Positions 51,943-62,865 of a stretch of DNA of 64,000 bases are shown piece after piece. Source of the stretch: Turnera subulata. Lineage: Eukaryota; Streptophyta; Magnoliopsida; Malpighiales; Passifloraceae. How positions within the stretch are numbered: position 1 is the stretch's first letter; every line of letters begins with the position of its first letter. Location: contig JAKUCV010001378.1 of NCBI GenBank assembly GCA_028386065.3, forward strand, positions 1-64,000, in the 5' to 3' direction. The notes under the pieces were generated by a model. The model was given only the letters and a program-made list of their open reading frames with translations. It had not been told where the DNA came from and ran no database searches. Both the position numbers and the translations under genes were made by a program.

Positions 51943-54677
51943 TGAAACACCCCCGACCTCCACTTTCCCAACTAATAGTAATTACTGAATAACAGTGCCG
52001 TCACGTGGCACAAACTGTGTGAATACAAACGAAACCCGGCCCAATGATAATATCAATCACCCGACCTCGGGTACCTCAACAACAATAGCACTGCGAAAGA
52101 ATTTAAATACTCAAGACACCATATGCAAAACCTGATGCAATCTAATAGATCCAAGTCCTGCCTGAGGGTACATTGCAACTTGCCTCGTATGTTCCTGTAC
52201 TCAGCACAAAACAAACTACGTGACCGAGTCACGCAGGCGAGGGGTGAGTCCGAAGTGCTCACTGGGTAAAATCTATAAGTAAAGATAAATATACAGACAA
52301 CCAATAATAACCAAGTCACAGACAATCACTTCACTGACGGTAACAGACAGAAGGTACTCTGTGTTATCCTAGACACACTAGTCCAATTTTATTAACAGGG
52401 CCCCTATCACAAGTTAAATGGCGGCCGTCGCCAGGTAGTCAAGCTAGCTAGCCTGTGGACCCCGCCCTGGTACCTCCACGTAATAACTGGTACAGACAGG
52501 GAGCAGACCCCAAGCACACTCTCCCCCAGCACCATAAAATAAAAGACTACCATCTGGCTGTTCCAACATTTAACTGTGACTTACTAAATGTCTAAGTGTT
52601 TCCATTTTATTATCTTCTTTTCCCTAGACTTGTTACTATGTCATTATTAACCAACTATTATCTCATTATCCCGAGCAGGCTCACGGCCTCTCCGCTCGTC
52701 TGGATAATAACTTAACCAAACTGTCATCACATAATAGTACCCCCGGTACTCAACTTACACAATTCTCACAGTCAACAACAACAACAATAAACTTACTATT
52801 ACCAACAATTCCAACATCATCAATAACATCAACAATCAATCACAGACGCAGAAGTAATATCATACCAACAAATATCACACATAGTAAACAAACAACAACT
52901 TGATATCACGGGCGGTATATAAATATTTACTTATCCTCACCTTAGCCAATAAATTCTTCCGGGAACTCTTCCTCTGGTTCCGGTTTCACGTGCTCGTTCA
53001 TGTTATCAAATCCTATATATAATTAATAACAAATATACAGTCACACAAATGCACAGTAAATATGGTATGCATATGATTATTATTTCGTTAACCATACCCG
53101 GTTAATATTCTCGCATAAATTTTATTTCACAAAAATTATATGTATTACAAATTAATATATCATACATATACTTCCGGATATTATTCCGGTATTATACTTT
53201 AATAATACTCTTTCTAAATGTTTTTATTTAAAATTACTTGTCATAACACATATCCCTTTTCCAATATTATCTATATAATTCCCTTAAAATAATTACGTGA
53301 TATGTATATATATATACTTACTGTATTCCCACATTAAGTATGTATGTATATTATTATTCCAGAAAAAATATAATTATGTTGTAAATAAATTTCCAGAAAA
53401 AAATGCAATAATAATTATATACTTATTATTTAAATTTCGGGTTGGGCCAGGTATAATGTTAAGCCCCACTAGAATTCCACCCATTAAATACCCAAGCCCA
53501 CTAAGGTCCAGGCTTGCTGGTCCAAGTCATCAGGCCCAAGTCCAAGCCCGAGACTTGAACCCAGCTGCCGTGACCCATGTGCGGGTCGTCTTCAACCCGC
53601 TTCCTCACCTTGGTGAGTTGCAGGCGGCGGCGACGACGAGGCACGAGAGCAGCGACGGTGGAGGTGCCCGGCATGGGCAAGGCGGCTGCTGGCGGAGGCG
53701 GTGGCATCGTGGGTAGACTGCGGTGAGGTGATGGAGGTGCGAGGAGGGCCGACGGTGCTTGGCTTGCTCGGTCGGCTGCGGTTCTTCACGGCAGTGTTGA
53801 GGAGGCAGAGCGATGGTTGCTGCGTCTACGAGAAAGAGGGAGGAGGAGAAGGTGGCGGTCGACACGAGCAAGGAGAAGGCGAGGTTGTTGTGGCGGCGGC
53901 GGCGCCTTGTGGTATCATCGGTGGTGGTTGCAGACGAAGGCTCGAGTCACTTGTCTTGGCCGGGCATCTCTTTAGTTGCTGGGTGCGGATACGTCACTGG
54001 ACGGCTGACTCGGCGAGAAGAGGAAGGGCGGCTGAAGACCCCGCGCCCGGTGGCTGCTGGTGGCACGCGAGGCAGAGAAGGTGCAAGAAGGAGGTTGAGG
54101 CGGCAAGAAGGAAGAAAAAGGAGAGGAGGGGAGGAGGTAGAGAGAGGGGAGAAGATGGCTGTAGGGGTTATGTGTGAAAGCCAGTGAAGGGGAAGAGATT
54201 AAAAGAAATGGAAAGAAGAAATTAAAGGAGAAAGGAGAAAGAAAAGATGTGAAGAAAAGGAAGTGGGGGTTGCAGGTTTCGGTGATAGTGGGGTAGAAGA
54301 GGGGAAGAGATAAAATTAAAAGAAAGAAAGTGGAGAAGATGGTCGAGGAGGGAACCGTTGGTGTCGGTGTAACGGTTGTATGATTGGGCAGGGAAGAATC
54401 TAACCACCAAAATGTCTCTTATGCCCTTCTTCCTTTCTTTAGTTTTCAAACCACACCAGGGGCATAATCGTCTTTTCGCAGTTTTCCAAACCGGAAAAAT
54501 TCCAACTAGTCCCGGAAAAACTGCAAAAATATCCCGAACGTGGAACAAGACTCGATTTCGGGATCCGACGCTCGATTTACCTTGAATTAATTACCCAAGA
54601 TTAATTCATTCGGTAAATCACTGTATAAAGACTTTTACAGTCCGGTAAAAATACAAATTTTTACCCGGGCTGTTACA
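51943..54677 (-). mobile_element. Solo LTR C, a divergent member of the long-LTR family (2,735 bp)
   Basis: The left end TGAAACACCCCCGACC is diverged, but the right end GGGCTGTTACA is standard. TTTAT flanks both sides (51938-51942, 54678-54682). Sense strand is minus: pyrimidine-rich leader (54340-54190), GC-rich block ending in CCAAG|GTGAGG at 53609, AT-rich part, then a 72-nt AG...GTGAGG block (53012-52941). The body lacks the hairpin arrays of A, B and D. It keeps the conserved hairpin before the 3' part with a different stem (52219-52233). Its greater divergence suggests a separate subfamily or older insertion. Confidence 0.9.
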
Positions 54678-54682
54678 TTTAT

Positions 54683-54911
54683 GCTCCCTCACTATTTCCA
54701 TTGAGTTAAGACAAAATACTCCCTCTATCTAGTCTACCTAGAAAATGTGTGTTTGTTTTATTTTTGAAAAAAAAATAGTAATCTGTTCTAAAATTAGTGT
54801 CATTTGATTTTTTTTTAGTAAATATGTATTTTCAGGAATTTGAGAAAATATTAGATATTTGTTTTCTTACTACTCTCTCCAATTTTAAAAATGCAACACT
54901 TATGAAGTTGC
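54683..54911. other. Short spacer with Stowaway-like text
   Basis: Contains TACTCCCTCTATCTAG-like text (54717-54732), reminiscent of one end of a Tc1/mariner-type MITE. The matching inverted end is not visible, perhaps cut off by LTR F. No gene is present. Confidence 0.4.
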
Positions 54912-56178
54912 TGAAACGCCCCGACCCGTATTTACCGTACACAGTAAACACGTGCCGGAACTGTGACAACCCAACCAAAATAAGCCCAAGCATACAGTGT
55001 ACACAGCTGAAACCCGGGCCCAACAGCCCAAAATAGGAAACATCATAAATAACAAAACCGGCCCAATGGCCCAATAATATCGATAAAATGCACAGCGGAA
55101 GACTTAACAACTCACTAAACACCGTATGCGACATAGATGCAAACTATGGATCCAAGTCCTGTCCAAGGGATAACGCCGCAGCCTGTCTGGAATGCACCAA
55201 ACCTGTACAACAAATAACTCATCCTACGGGATGAAAGCCCGCAGGTGAGAGGTGAGTCCGAAGTGCTCACCGACGAAGGAAAGACAATCAATATGCACAC
55301 TATAACTACTCAAGTCAAACACGGGCTAAACAGCCAAACACATCAAAATAAAGACTCGACCCAAAACCGGTCCAAGACTGAAAAGACTCAAATAAAATCC
55401 AATTTCCAATTTTATCTTTTCCGGGCCCCGTCACGGATAACTAGAGGTCAGACCTGGTTATCAACACATTTCGGGTGCCAGACCAAATCCAGAGAACCCA
55501 CGGATCGACATCCCAAAAATAATCACGGGATAGACATCCCAAGCATAGACATGCTTATCACAAGAACCCAGGTCAAGGCCACCACGAAACAGTCTTAAAC
55601 CATCGAGTCGTACCACTACCTATCACGTGACAATTATGTTATCGTCATCAAAATCAAATCATAGGGATCGACATCCCTAACCCAAAATACCGGGATAGAC
55701 ATCCCATCCAAATCCAAGGATCGACATCCTTGTCACAGTTTATTATTTATCCATTTTATTTAATGTCAAAAAGACTCAAGGATAAGCGTTCAAAAACCAA
55801 TCTCAATACTGAGATAAACATCCCGACAACAATCAAGACAATGGGATAAACATCCCGAACCAAACCACAGCAAATGCAACATGCAATAAACATCAAACAC
55901 AATAACCGAGTAATATAGGCACATATAGAAGGAAATCCATCCTCACTTTGGCCGATTACTCAACTCCGGAAACAATGACCGGTCCGACGTCGGCTCCTCG
56001 GGAAACTGCCCGATATCAAACCTATACCACAAAATAATATATACACATAAATGCACATAATCGGTATACTGTGATGCCAATACTGCGAAATAACCCATCC
56101 CGGTTATATATCCTTTATTATCATTTTTACCGAAATATTATACGTACGTATATCCGAATATAATTTCGGTACCATACT
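54912..56178 (-). mobile_element. LTR F, left part, cut by a nested insertion
   Basis: Starts TGAAACGCCCCGACCCG (plus) and runs with close similarity to LTR B. It includes a GGGAT-type hairpin array (about 55500-55860) and the AG...GTGAGG-type block (donor side at about 55941-55948, where the C of the usual CCTTAG is a T). It stops at GGTACCATACT (56178), exactly where element E begins. The missing part (sense 5' half) should resume beyond the right edge, starting ATACT then TTAATTAAA. Left flank GTTGC (54907-54911) is the predicted 5-bp duplication. Confidence 0.85.
55527..55850 (-). repeat. Hairpin repeat array of LTR F
   Basis: Includes GGGAT-AGAC-ATCCC (55527-55540), AAGCAT-AGAC-ATGCTT (55541-55556) and CAAGGAT-CGAC-ATCCTTG (55715-55732, a 7-bp stem). 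Further copies are imperfect. Order and loops match those of LTR B. Confidence 0.8.
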
Positions 56179-57044
56179 TGAGACGCCCCGACCCGTATTT
56201 ACCGTACACAGTAAACACGTGCCGGAACTGTGACAACCCAACCCAATAAAGCCCCACTAACAGTGTATAAATCAATAAATTGGCCAACGGCCCAATAACA
56301 AAACTGAAAACCGGCCCTTCGGCCCAACATAGAACTCGTCACCCGAACCCCGGGACATCAACAACAACCAACTGGCCCAATGGCCCAAATACAACATATA
56401 CATAGCAGAAGATTTAACAATATGCACAGCGGAAGACTCTTAACTCACATGACAACATATGCAAAGCCCAATGCAACTAATGGATCTGAGTCCTGTCCGA
56501 GGGTACGCATCAGCTTGTCCTGTACGTTCCTGCACTACAAACAACCCGTCCTACGGGATGAAACCCCGCAGGCGAGGGGTGAGTCCGAAGCGCTCACCGA
56601 CGAAAGATAAACAGTGATATATAATCAACCATAATACTTTCGAAATAAACACAACAATAAGCAAAAACAATCACATCACAAGGTTACTGCCATAACAACT
56701 AACACATACTTCTCGACAGAGGAATCCAACTCAAACAACACATCAGAGGAAACCTACACGAACAACATAACAGAGGAAACCAACACAAACAACACGATAG
56801 AGGAATCCTACTAAATCATATCAAAGCCAAGACCAAATGATAACTTATTAATTTTATTACCAATTTTTATCTTTCGGGCCCCGTCACTGGACAAGCTAGG
56901 GTCGTACCAGGTTATCAATTAATTTTGGATGCCAGGTCAAAGAACCATACCAAATCTTACCATACCGGGACCAAGATCCCAAATTACCAAATCACACCGG
57001 GTTCAACAACCCAAATTACCATACCGGGATCAACATCCCAAAAC

Positions 57045-57235
57045 TGGATATTCGGTATATCCGAACCACTGGGTATTCGGTATACCCCAACCACAGGCAT
57101 CAACATGCCAACCGGATATTCGGTATATCCGAACCACTGGGTATTTGGTATACCCTAACCACAGGCAACAAGCCTAACGGATATTTGGTATATCCGAACC
57201 ACTGGGTATTTGGTATACCCTAACCACAGGCATCA
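57045..57235 (-). repeat. Hairpin repeat array of LTR E (GGATAT/GGGTAT type)
   Basis: GGGTAT-TCGGT-ATACCC (57071-57087), GGCAT-CAAC-ATGCC (57096-57109) and GGATAT-TCGGT-ATATCC (57114-57130) recur in order about every 70 bases. Upstream units GGGTT-CAAC-AACCC (57000-57013) and GGGAT-CAAC-ATCCC (57026-57039) use the other loop class. The pattern matches LTR A. Confidence 0.85.
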
Positions 57236-59413
57236 ACATGCCAACCAAATCAAGTAACCAAACCAAGTAACCGACCATAGCATCCCAAAATTAATCTTCA
57301 AACCATCGGGTCGTACCACTACTTCCCACATACATCATCATATCATATCAATTCCAATTTCCAATTTCCATTTCCATTTATCAATTATCCATAGTCAATA
57401 GGTTATTCCAATTATCCAATCACAACACTGTCTACCGACAACAATCACAATATCCATTACAGTCAAACAATTATCCAACTTCCTATTAGCTCAAGTTATA
57501 CAGCAGACCATTCCATTAACAGTTTCGTAACATCAATTACTCACAGTCCAACATCAATCACAACACAGTATCCAATTAACCAATAATAGTCATACAGCGG
57601 TTCAATCAAGCAAATCAACATCATAGCAACAACAGCAACAATAACCGTAGCAGCCAAGTAACCAAAACAATTCCATATTACCAAATATCCCTCAACAATA
57701 CATATAGCACCAATTATTCACAATTAACAGTTCATCACAATATCCACACGACCAATAGCACAGTCCAACAACAGCAACTTCAATAACCATAACAGTCAAA
57801 TATCCAACAATGGCCCTCTCAGTAGTTCATTCAAACAACAAAACACACAATTATCCACATTGACCAGTTCATCATCACTCTCAACACAATATCACAAATC
57901 CAATATCACAGTCTAACATCAACAACATCGACAACATCATAGCAGTCAATCAACCAACAGTAATCATCTCATCAACAAATTCCACAACAACCAAATAACA
58001 GACATTATCAATTCAGCAGTTCAATCTTACAACAAAACAAACACAGTATTACGGGCACATATCAAGGGTTATCCATCCTCACCTTGACCGATTACTCAAC
58101 TCCGGAAACTATGTCCGGTCCGACGTCGGCTCCTCGGGAAACGGCCCGATATCCAAAAACCTATACAACAAACAATACACTCACATAAATGCACATAAGA
58201 GTATGTCATGATGCCAATTTTACGAAATGTACCCATCCCGGTTACTTATCCGTTATTATTATCTTTTACCGAAAATAATTAACCGTACGTATTTCCGAAT
58301 ATAATTTCGGTACCATACTTTAATTAAAACTCTTTTAAAAATATTTTCATAAATTAATTATACTTTTCCCAAAATATAATCACCATAACTTCCTGGAAAA
58401 GATAACATATGTTCATATATTTTCCAAAATATTTTCTGTTAAGCTATTTATCATAGTATAATTACCAAATATTATTATTATTATTATTATTCGCAATAAA
58501 TATATAAATAATTGTATGCTACGTATATCCTTTACCGGAGAACATATACTCATAAAGGCTTATTCTGAAAATAAATACAAATTAACAAATAGGTACTTTT
58601 ATTTTCTAAAAATAAATTACTTTCCAAACAATTATATATCCACATAGTTATATACATTTCAGAAATATTACTTATATGTATTTTTCAGGAAATATATTCC
58701 TTTTATTTATTATTATTATTATTTTTTTATCTTCTCAATTTTACTATATATTTATATTTCCAGATATATATATATAATACTTAATATGTATATATATACC
58801 AATGTAATTTTTTTTAAACCCTAACCAGATTGGGCCAGTTTCTTTTTTTTTACCAACAACCCAGCCCAAGGTTTAACCCAACCCAAGGAGGTCCGGCCCA
58901 CTGTTCCAGGACAACAGGCCCGGACCAGGCCCATCATCCCGGATCCAGCAGCCACGGCCCGCCCTTGGTCGTCTTCAACCTCGGGCACGGCTGCTCACCT
59001 AGGCGGGACGGCTGAGCGGCGGTGAGCGCTGCAAGGCGCGTTACCAGCAGACGACGACGCGAGCAAGGAGGCTGCAGGCGAAGGGTCCGTCGCGAGGATT
59101 GTAACAGCCCGGGTAAAAATTTTGGATTTTTACCGGACTGTAAAAGTCTATTTACCGTGATTTATTGTTGAATTAATCTTGGGTAATTAATTCAAGGTAA
59201 ATCGGGAGTCGTTTTTCGAAACCGAGAGTTTTCCCGCGCTCGTAATTTTCCCGTGAATTTTTCGGAACCAAGTTGGTATTTTTCGGGTTTCGGAATTTCT
59301 CGAAAAATCACGTCGGAAAATAACTAAGGAGGTATCGGTTATTTTCTGGTCCGGATCGGACTCGCCCGTAATATGGACGGATTGAATTATTTGAGTTTCA
59401 CATGTTAAATAGT

Positions 59414-59421
59414 AAAATCAG
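59414..59421 (+). promoter_or_regulatory. TATA box of LTR D
   Basis: TTTATAAAAGG is a strong TATA match about 315 bases into the LTR, immediately upstream of the purine tract, and predicts a transcript start near 59445. This would make the U3 about 345 bases and put the purine tract, GC-rich leader, mini-block and hairpin array in the transcribed R/U5 part. Confidence 0.65.
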
Positions 59422-59745
59422 TTTATAAAAGGAAGAGGAGGAAGGAGAGCCGGGAGAGAAAGGAGAAGAAAAAAAAAAAGAGAGAAAAAGAGAGGAAAAA
59501 GAAAAGGAGAGGAAAAAGAAAAATAGAGAAAAAAAAAGAAGAAAAAAAAGAAGAAAATAAATAAAAAAAAGAGAAACAGAAAAAAATAGAAAAAGAAAAT
59601 AAACAGAGAGAGAGTGAGAAATAAAAAAAAAAAGAAGAAGAAAGAAAAATAGAAAAAAAATATATAGAAACAGAAAAAAAGAAAATCAGAAGAAAAAGAA
59701 AAGAAAATTAAGAAAATCCGGAAAAAGGAAAAAAATGGAAAAAGC
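59420..59745 (+). repeat. Purine (GA/A) tract, about 325 bases
   Basis: A nearly uninterrupted run of A and G with only scattered T and C, directly after the TATA box. The opposite-oriented LTR E has the mirror situation at about 62185-62410 (pyrimidines on plus). Low-complexity lysine/glutamate frames across it are not genes. Confidence 0.9.
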
Positions 59746-60925
59746 TACAGTGCATCACCTTCTTCCCCTCGGGTTACTGTGCTCGCCGGAGCAAACCCCG
59801 CCGTCACGAGCTCCACCGCCACCTCCAGGAGACTCGCCTCGCCGTCGCCTATCGACCGCCGTCGCCCCCGTGACGTTCCGCCGCCTGACGCGCGCCGTGG
59901 AGCCGCTGACCCGTCGAGGACCCGTCGGATCTGCTTCTCCCGCCGCCTGCAGCACCAGCAGCTGCTGCCGTGCCCAGTTGCCGCCGCCCTCGCGCCGCTC
60001 GTGCCGCCCTGACATCGCGGCTGTGCTCGCCTTTCCCCTCCTCGAGCTCCTGTTGCGCCGCCATCGTCGAACCCGAGGTATGGCCGGGTTTCCGACCCGT
60101 TTCCAACGGCCGGGTCGCGCCTTGGTTACGGGTTGGGGTTGTTTTATTTTTATTTATTTATTTATTTTTATTTACATATATATAAATCTAATTTCTGCTG
60201 AATTAATTTCTGAAAAAAATAGAAAATATTATTTTGGAAATTACATGCAATATTCTGGGTTGAGAATTAGAAAAATATATATATACTTTGATTCTTCAAT
60301 TAAGATAATTATGTTATGTTTGTAAAATTATTATTAAAGTTAGATTAGAAAATAAGATATATACTTTGAAAATATTTTTGGAAATTATAATTATATATTA
60401 TTATCTCTCTGGAATACAGTATGTATTTGTTATTAATCTTGGAATATATATATAGATATATTTCTAAAAAAAATATATATAATTATGTTGATTAATAATT
60501 GTTTGGAAAGTATTTAGAAATATATATGTGTATTTATAAATTCGTATTTATTTTCAGAAAATAAGTTCATATGACTATACTTTCTGGAAATGGAGTTTTC
60601 TAAAAATAATAATACTTGGGAATTATATTTTGGAAAGTATAATAATTTTTATGGAAATATTATGGAAAATATATACATATGCTATAATTTCTAGAAAAAT
60701 TATAGTAATTATTATTTTGGAAATTGTAATTATTTTATGAAAAATATTTTGAAAGAGTTTTTAATTAAAGTATGGTACCGAAGTAGTATTCGGATATACG
60801 TTCGGATAAATATTTTCGATAAATGGAAATAATAACGGATAAGAACCGGGATGGGTATATTTCGTAGTATTGGCATCATAGTACCGATTATGTGCATTTA
60901 TGTGTATGTATGATTTTGTGTATAG

Positions 60926-61001
60926 GTTTGGATATCGGGCAGTTTCCCGAGGAGCCGGCGTCGTACCGGTCATAGTTTCCGGAGTTGAGTAATCGGCCAA
61001 G
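60926..61001 (+). other. Conserved AG...GTGAGG block (putative mini-exon) in LTR D
   Basis: A 76-nt unit preceded by TGTATAG and followed by GTGAGGATGG. Equivalent units in A (31873-31796, 78 nt), B (41365-41290, 76 nt), C (53012-52941, 72 nt) and E (58160-58083, 78 nt) keep both boundary signals. F has CCAAA|GTGAGG on the donor side. Lengths differ modulo 3 and some copies have stops, so it is more likely a noncoding leader exon than coding. Confidence 0.5.
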
Positions 61002-61098
61002 GTGAGGATGGATTTCCTTCAATATGTGCCTTATTACTCGGTTGTTGTGTTTGGTGTTGTTGCATTGTTGGATGATGTGCTTTTGTTGTGTTTTGGCT

Positions 61099-61415
61099 CG
61101 GGATGTTAATCCCGGTGCTTGTTTGGTATTTTGGGATGTTTATCCCCGTATTGATTTTCTGTGTTTTCTTTTGGAATAAGTATAATGGTATAATTAATGA
61201 ATTGTGATGAGGATGTCGATCCTCGGTACTTTGGTTAGGGATGTCGATCCCTGTGACTTGGTTTAAATGACGGTAATATAATTGTCACGTGGTAAGTAGA
61301 GGTACGACCGGATGGTTAGAAAACTGTTTGTGGTGGCCATGATCTGGGTTACTTGATAAGCATGTCTATGCTTGGGATGTCTATCCCGGTTTGTTATTTT
61401 TGGGATGTCTATCCC
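61099..61415 (+). repeat. Hairpin repeat array of LTR D (GGGAT-GTNN-ATCCC type)
   Basis: CGGGAT-GTTA-ATCCCG (61099-61114), GGGAT-GTTT-ATCCC (61133-61146), GAGGAT-GTCG-ATCCTC (61209-61224), AGGGAT-GTCG-ATCCCT (61237-61252), AAGCAT-GTCT-ATGCTT (61358-61373), GGGAT-GTCT-ATCCC (61374-61387, 61402-61415). Seven perfect hairpins, all with 4-nt loops beginning GT. Confidence 0.9.
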
Positions 61416-62721
61416 TGGGTTCTTTTTGATCTGGCACCAGGAACAGGTTGATAACCTGGTACGACCCTAGCTTATCTGTGACGGGGCCCGGAAAGATAAA
61501 ATTGGACAATTGATTTTATTTGAGTCTTTTCAGTTTTGGGTCGAGTCTTTGGGTTGGGCTGTTTAGCCCGTGTTTTTGACTTGAGTAGTTATAGTGTGCA
61601 TACTGATCGTCTTTCCATTGTCGTGAGCACTTCGGACTCACCCCTCACCTGCGGGCTTTCATCCCGTAGGATGAGTTGTTTCATGTACAGGTTTGGTGCA
61701 TTCCAGACAGGCTGCGACGTTTCCCTTGGACGGGCTTGGATCCATAGTTTGCATTTATGCATACAGTGTTTATGTGAGTTTAAGTCTTCCGCTGTGCATA
61801 CTTCTGTTATTATTGGGCCATTGGGCCAGATTTGTTAATTATGTTGTTTTACTATTTTGGGCCGTTGGGCCGAGTTATCGTAGTTCACACTGTATGCTGG
61901 TCCTATTTTGGTTGGGTTGTCACAGTTCCGGCCTGCGTTTACTGTGTACGGTAAATTCGGGTCGGGGCGTCTCAAGGATGGCGGCTTCACTTGGCAGCAG
62001 TGGTCGTGTGGGTCGACGGCGACGCTACCGGATCTGCTGCGGCTTCGTTCTGCAGCGTCCACAGCGAGGAGCGACGAGAACGGAACGGTGGACGCTGCGG
62101 TTGTTGGCGGTGCGACGCGACGAGCGACGCGGTGGAGGACGTGGTGGCGACCGGCCGGTGGTGGAGGTGGTGGATCGGGCGGCAGCTCTTCTCCCCCCTC
62201 CCCCCTTTTTTCCTTTCTTTTCTATTTCTCTCTTCTCTTTTTTATTTTTCCGCTTTCTTTTTTTTTTTCCTTTTCTTTTGTTTTCTTATTTTTCTTCTCC
62301 TTCGCTCCTCCTGCATTTTTTTTTCCTTTCTTTTTTTTTCTTCCCTTCCTCCCTTCTGTTTCTTCACCGGCTTTAAGCTGTTTTTCTTCTTTTTTTTTTA
62401 TTTTTTTCCTTTTACTATTAAGCATGTGAGCAATAATACAAATCGTCCATATTACGGGCGAGTCCGATCCGGACCAGAAAATAATCGATACCCCGTAGTT
62501 ATTTTCCGATGTGATTTTCCGAGAAATTCCGAAATCCGAAAAATACCAACTTAGGTTCGAAAAATCCGCGGGAAAATCACGAGCGCGGGAAAACCCTCGG
62601 TTTCGAAAAACGACTCCCGATTTACCTTGAATTAATTACCCAAGATTAATTCAACAGTAAATCACGGTAAAACGACTTTAACAGTCCCGGTAAAAATCCA
62701 AATTTTACCCGGGCTGTTACA

Positions 62722-62740
62722 TTCTACCCCCCTTAAAAAG
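62722..62740 (-). promoter_or_regulatory. Polypurine tract of the right-edge retrotransposon
   Basis: Minus strand CTTTTTAAGGGGGGTAGAA directly abuts the LTR start TGTAACAGCCC. This is the primer for plus-strand synthesis in LTR retrotransposons, and proves that the interior lies to the right and that E is the 3' LTR. Confidence 0.85.
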
Positions 62741-62865
62741 AATTTCATCCCCGAAATTCCGTCTTATCAGTGGGTCCTACCACGATAAGATTCTGGCACA
62801 CTCTGCCAGGTGTCCAAACTCAACATGAGGTACCGCTTATACCCTTAAGCGACATCTCATCCGCT

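Larger units (their letters stand above)
59100..61974 (+). mobile_element. Solo LTR D of the long-LTR family (2,875 bp)
   Basis: Starts TGTAACAGCCCGGG and ends GGGGCGTCTCA. AGGAT flanks both sides (59095-59099, 61975-61979). This is the only plus-oriented copy and shows the layout most clearly: 5' end block, TATA box (59414-59421), purine tract (59420-59745), GC-rich leader (59750-60077) ending CCGAG|GTATGG, AT-rich part, 76-nt AG...GTGAGG block (60926-61001), GGGAT-type hairpin array (61099-61415), second AG (about 61691), and the 3' end. It has no interior, so it is a solo LTR inserted in LTR E. Confidence 0.93.
56179..62721 (-). mobile_element. 3' LTR E of an element running off the right edge (3.66 kb, split by solo LTR D)
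   Basis: The plus-strand left end is TGAGACGCCCCGACCCG at 56179 and the right end GGGCTGTTACA at 62721. The two parts are 56179-59099 and 61980-62721. ATACT (56174-56178) is the left target site. Polypurine tract and internal region follow on the right, so in sense orientation (minus) this is the 3' LTR. It holds a GC-rich leader ending in CCTAG|GTGAGC (58999), the 78-nt AG...GTGAGG block (58160-58083), and a GGATAT/GGGTAT-type hairpin array (about 57235-57045). The segment aligned with the TATA box of LTR D lacks TTTATAAAA (near 62410-62425). It is older than D and younger than F. Confidence 0.9.

Noticed and set aside
59735..60325. 196-residue plus-strand frame
   Set aside because: It covers the GC-rich LTR leader, crosses the putative donor at 60077 and ends in the AT-rich part. 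It overlaps equally long frames on the other strand, as expected of GC-rich DNA.
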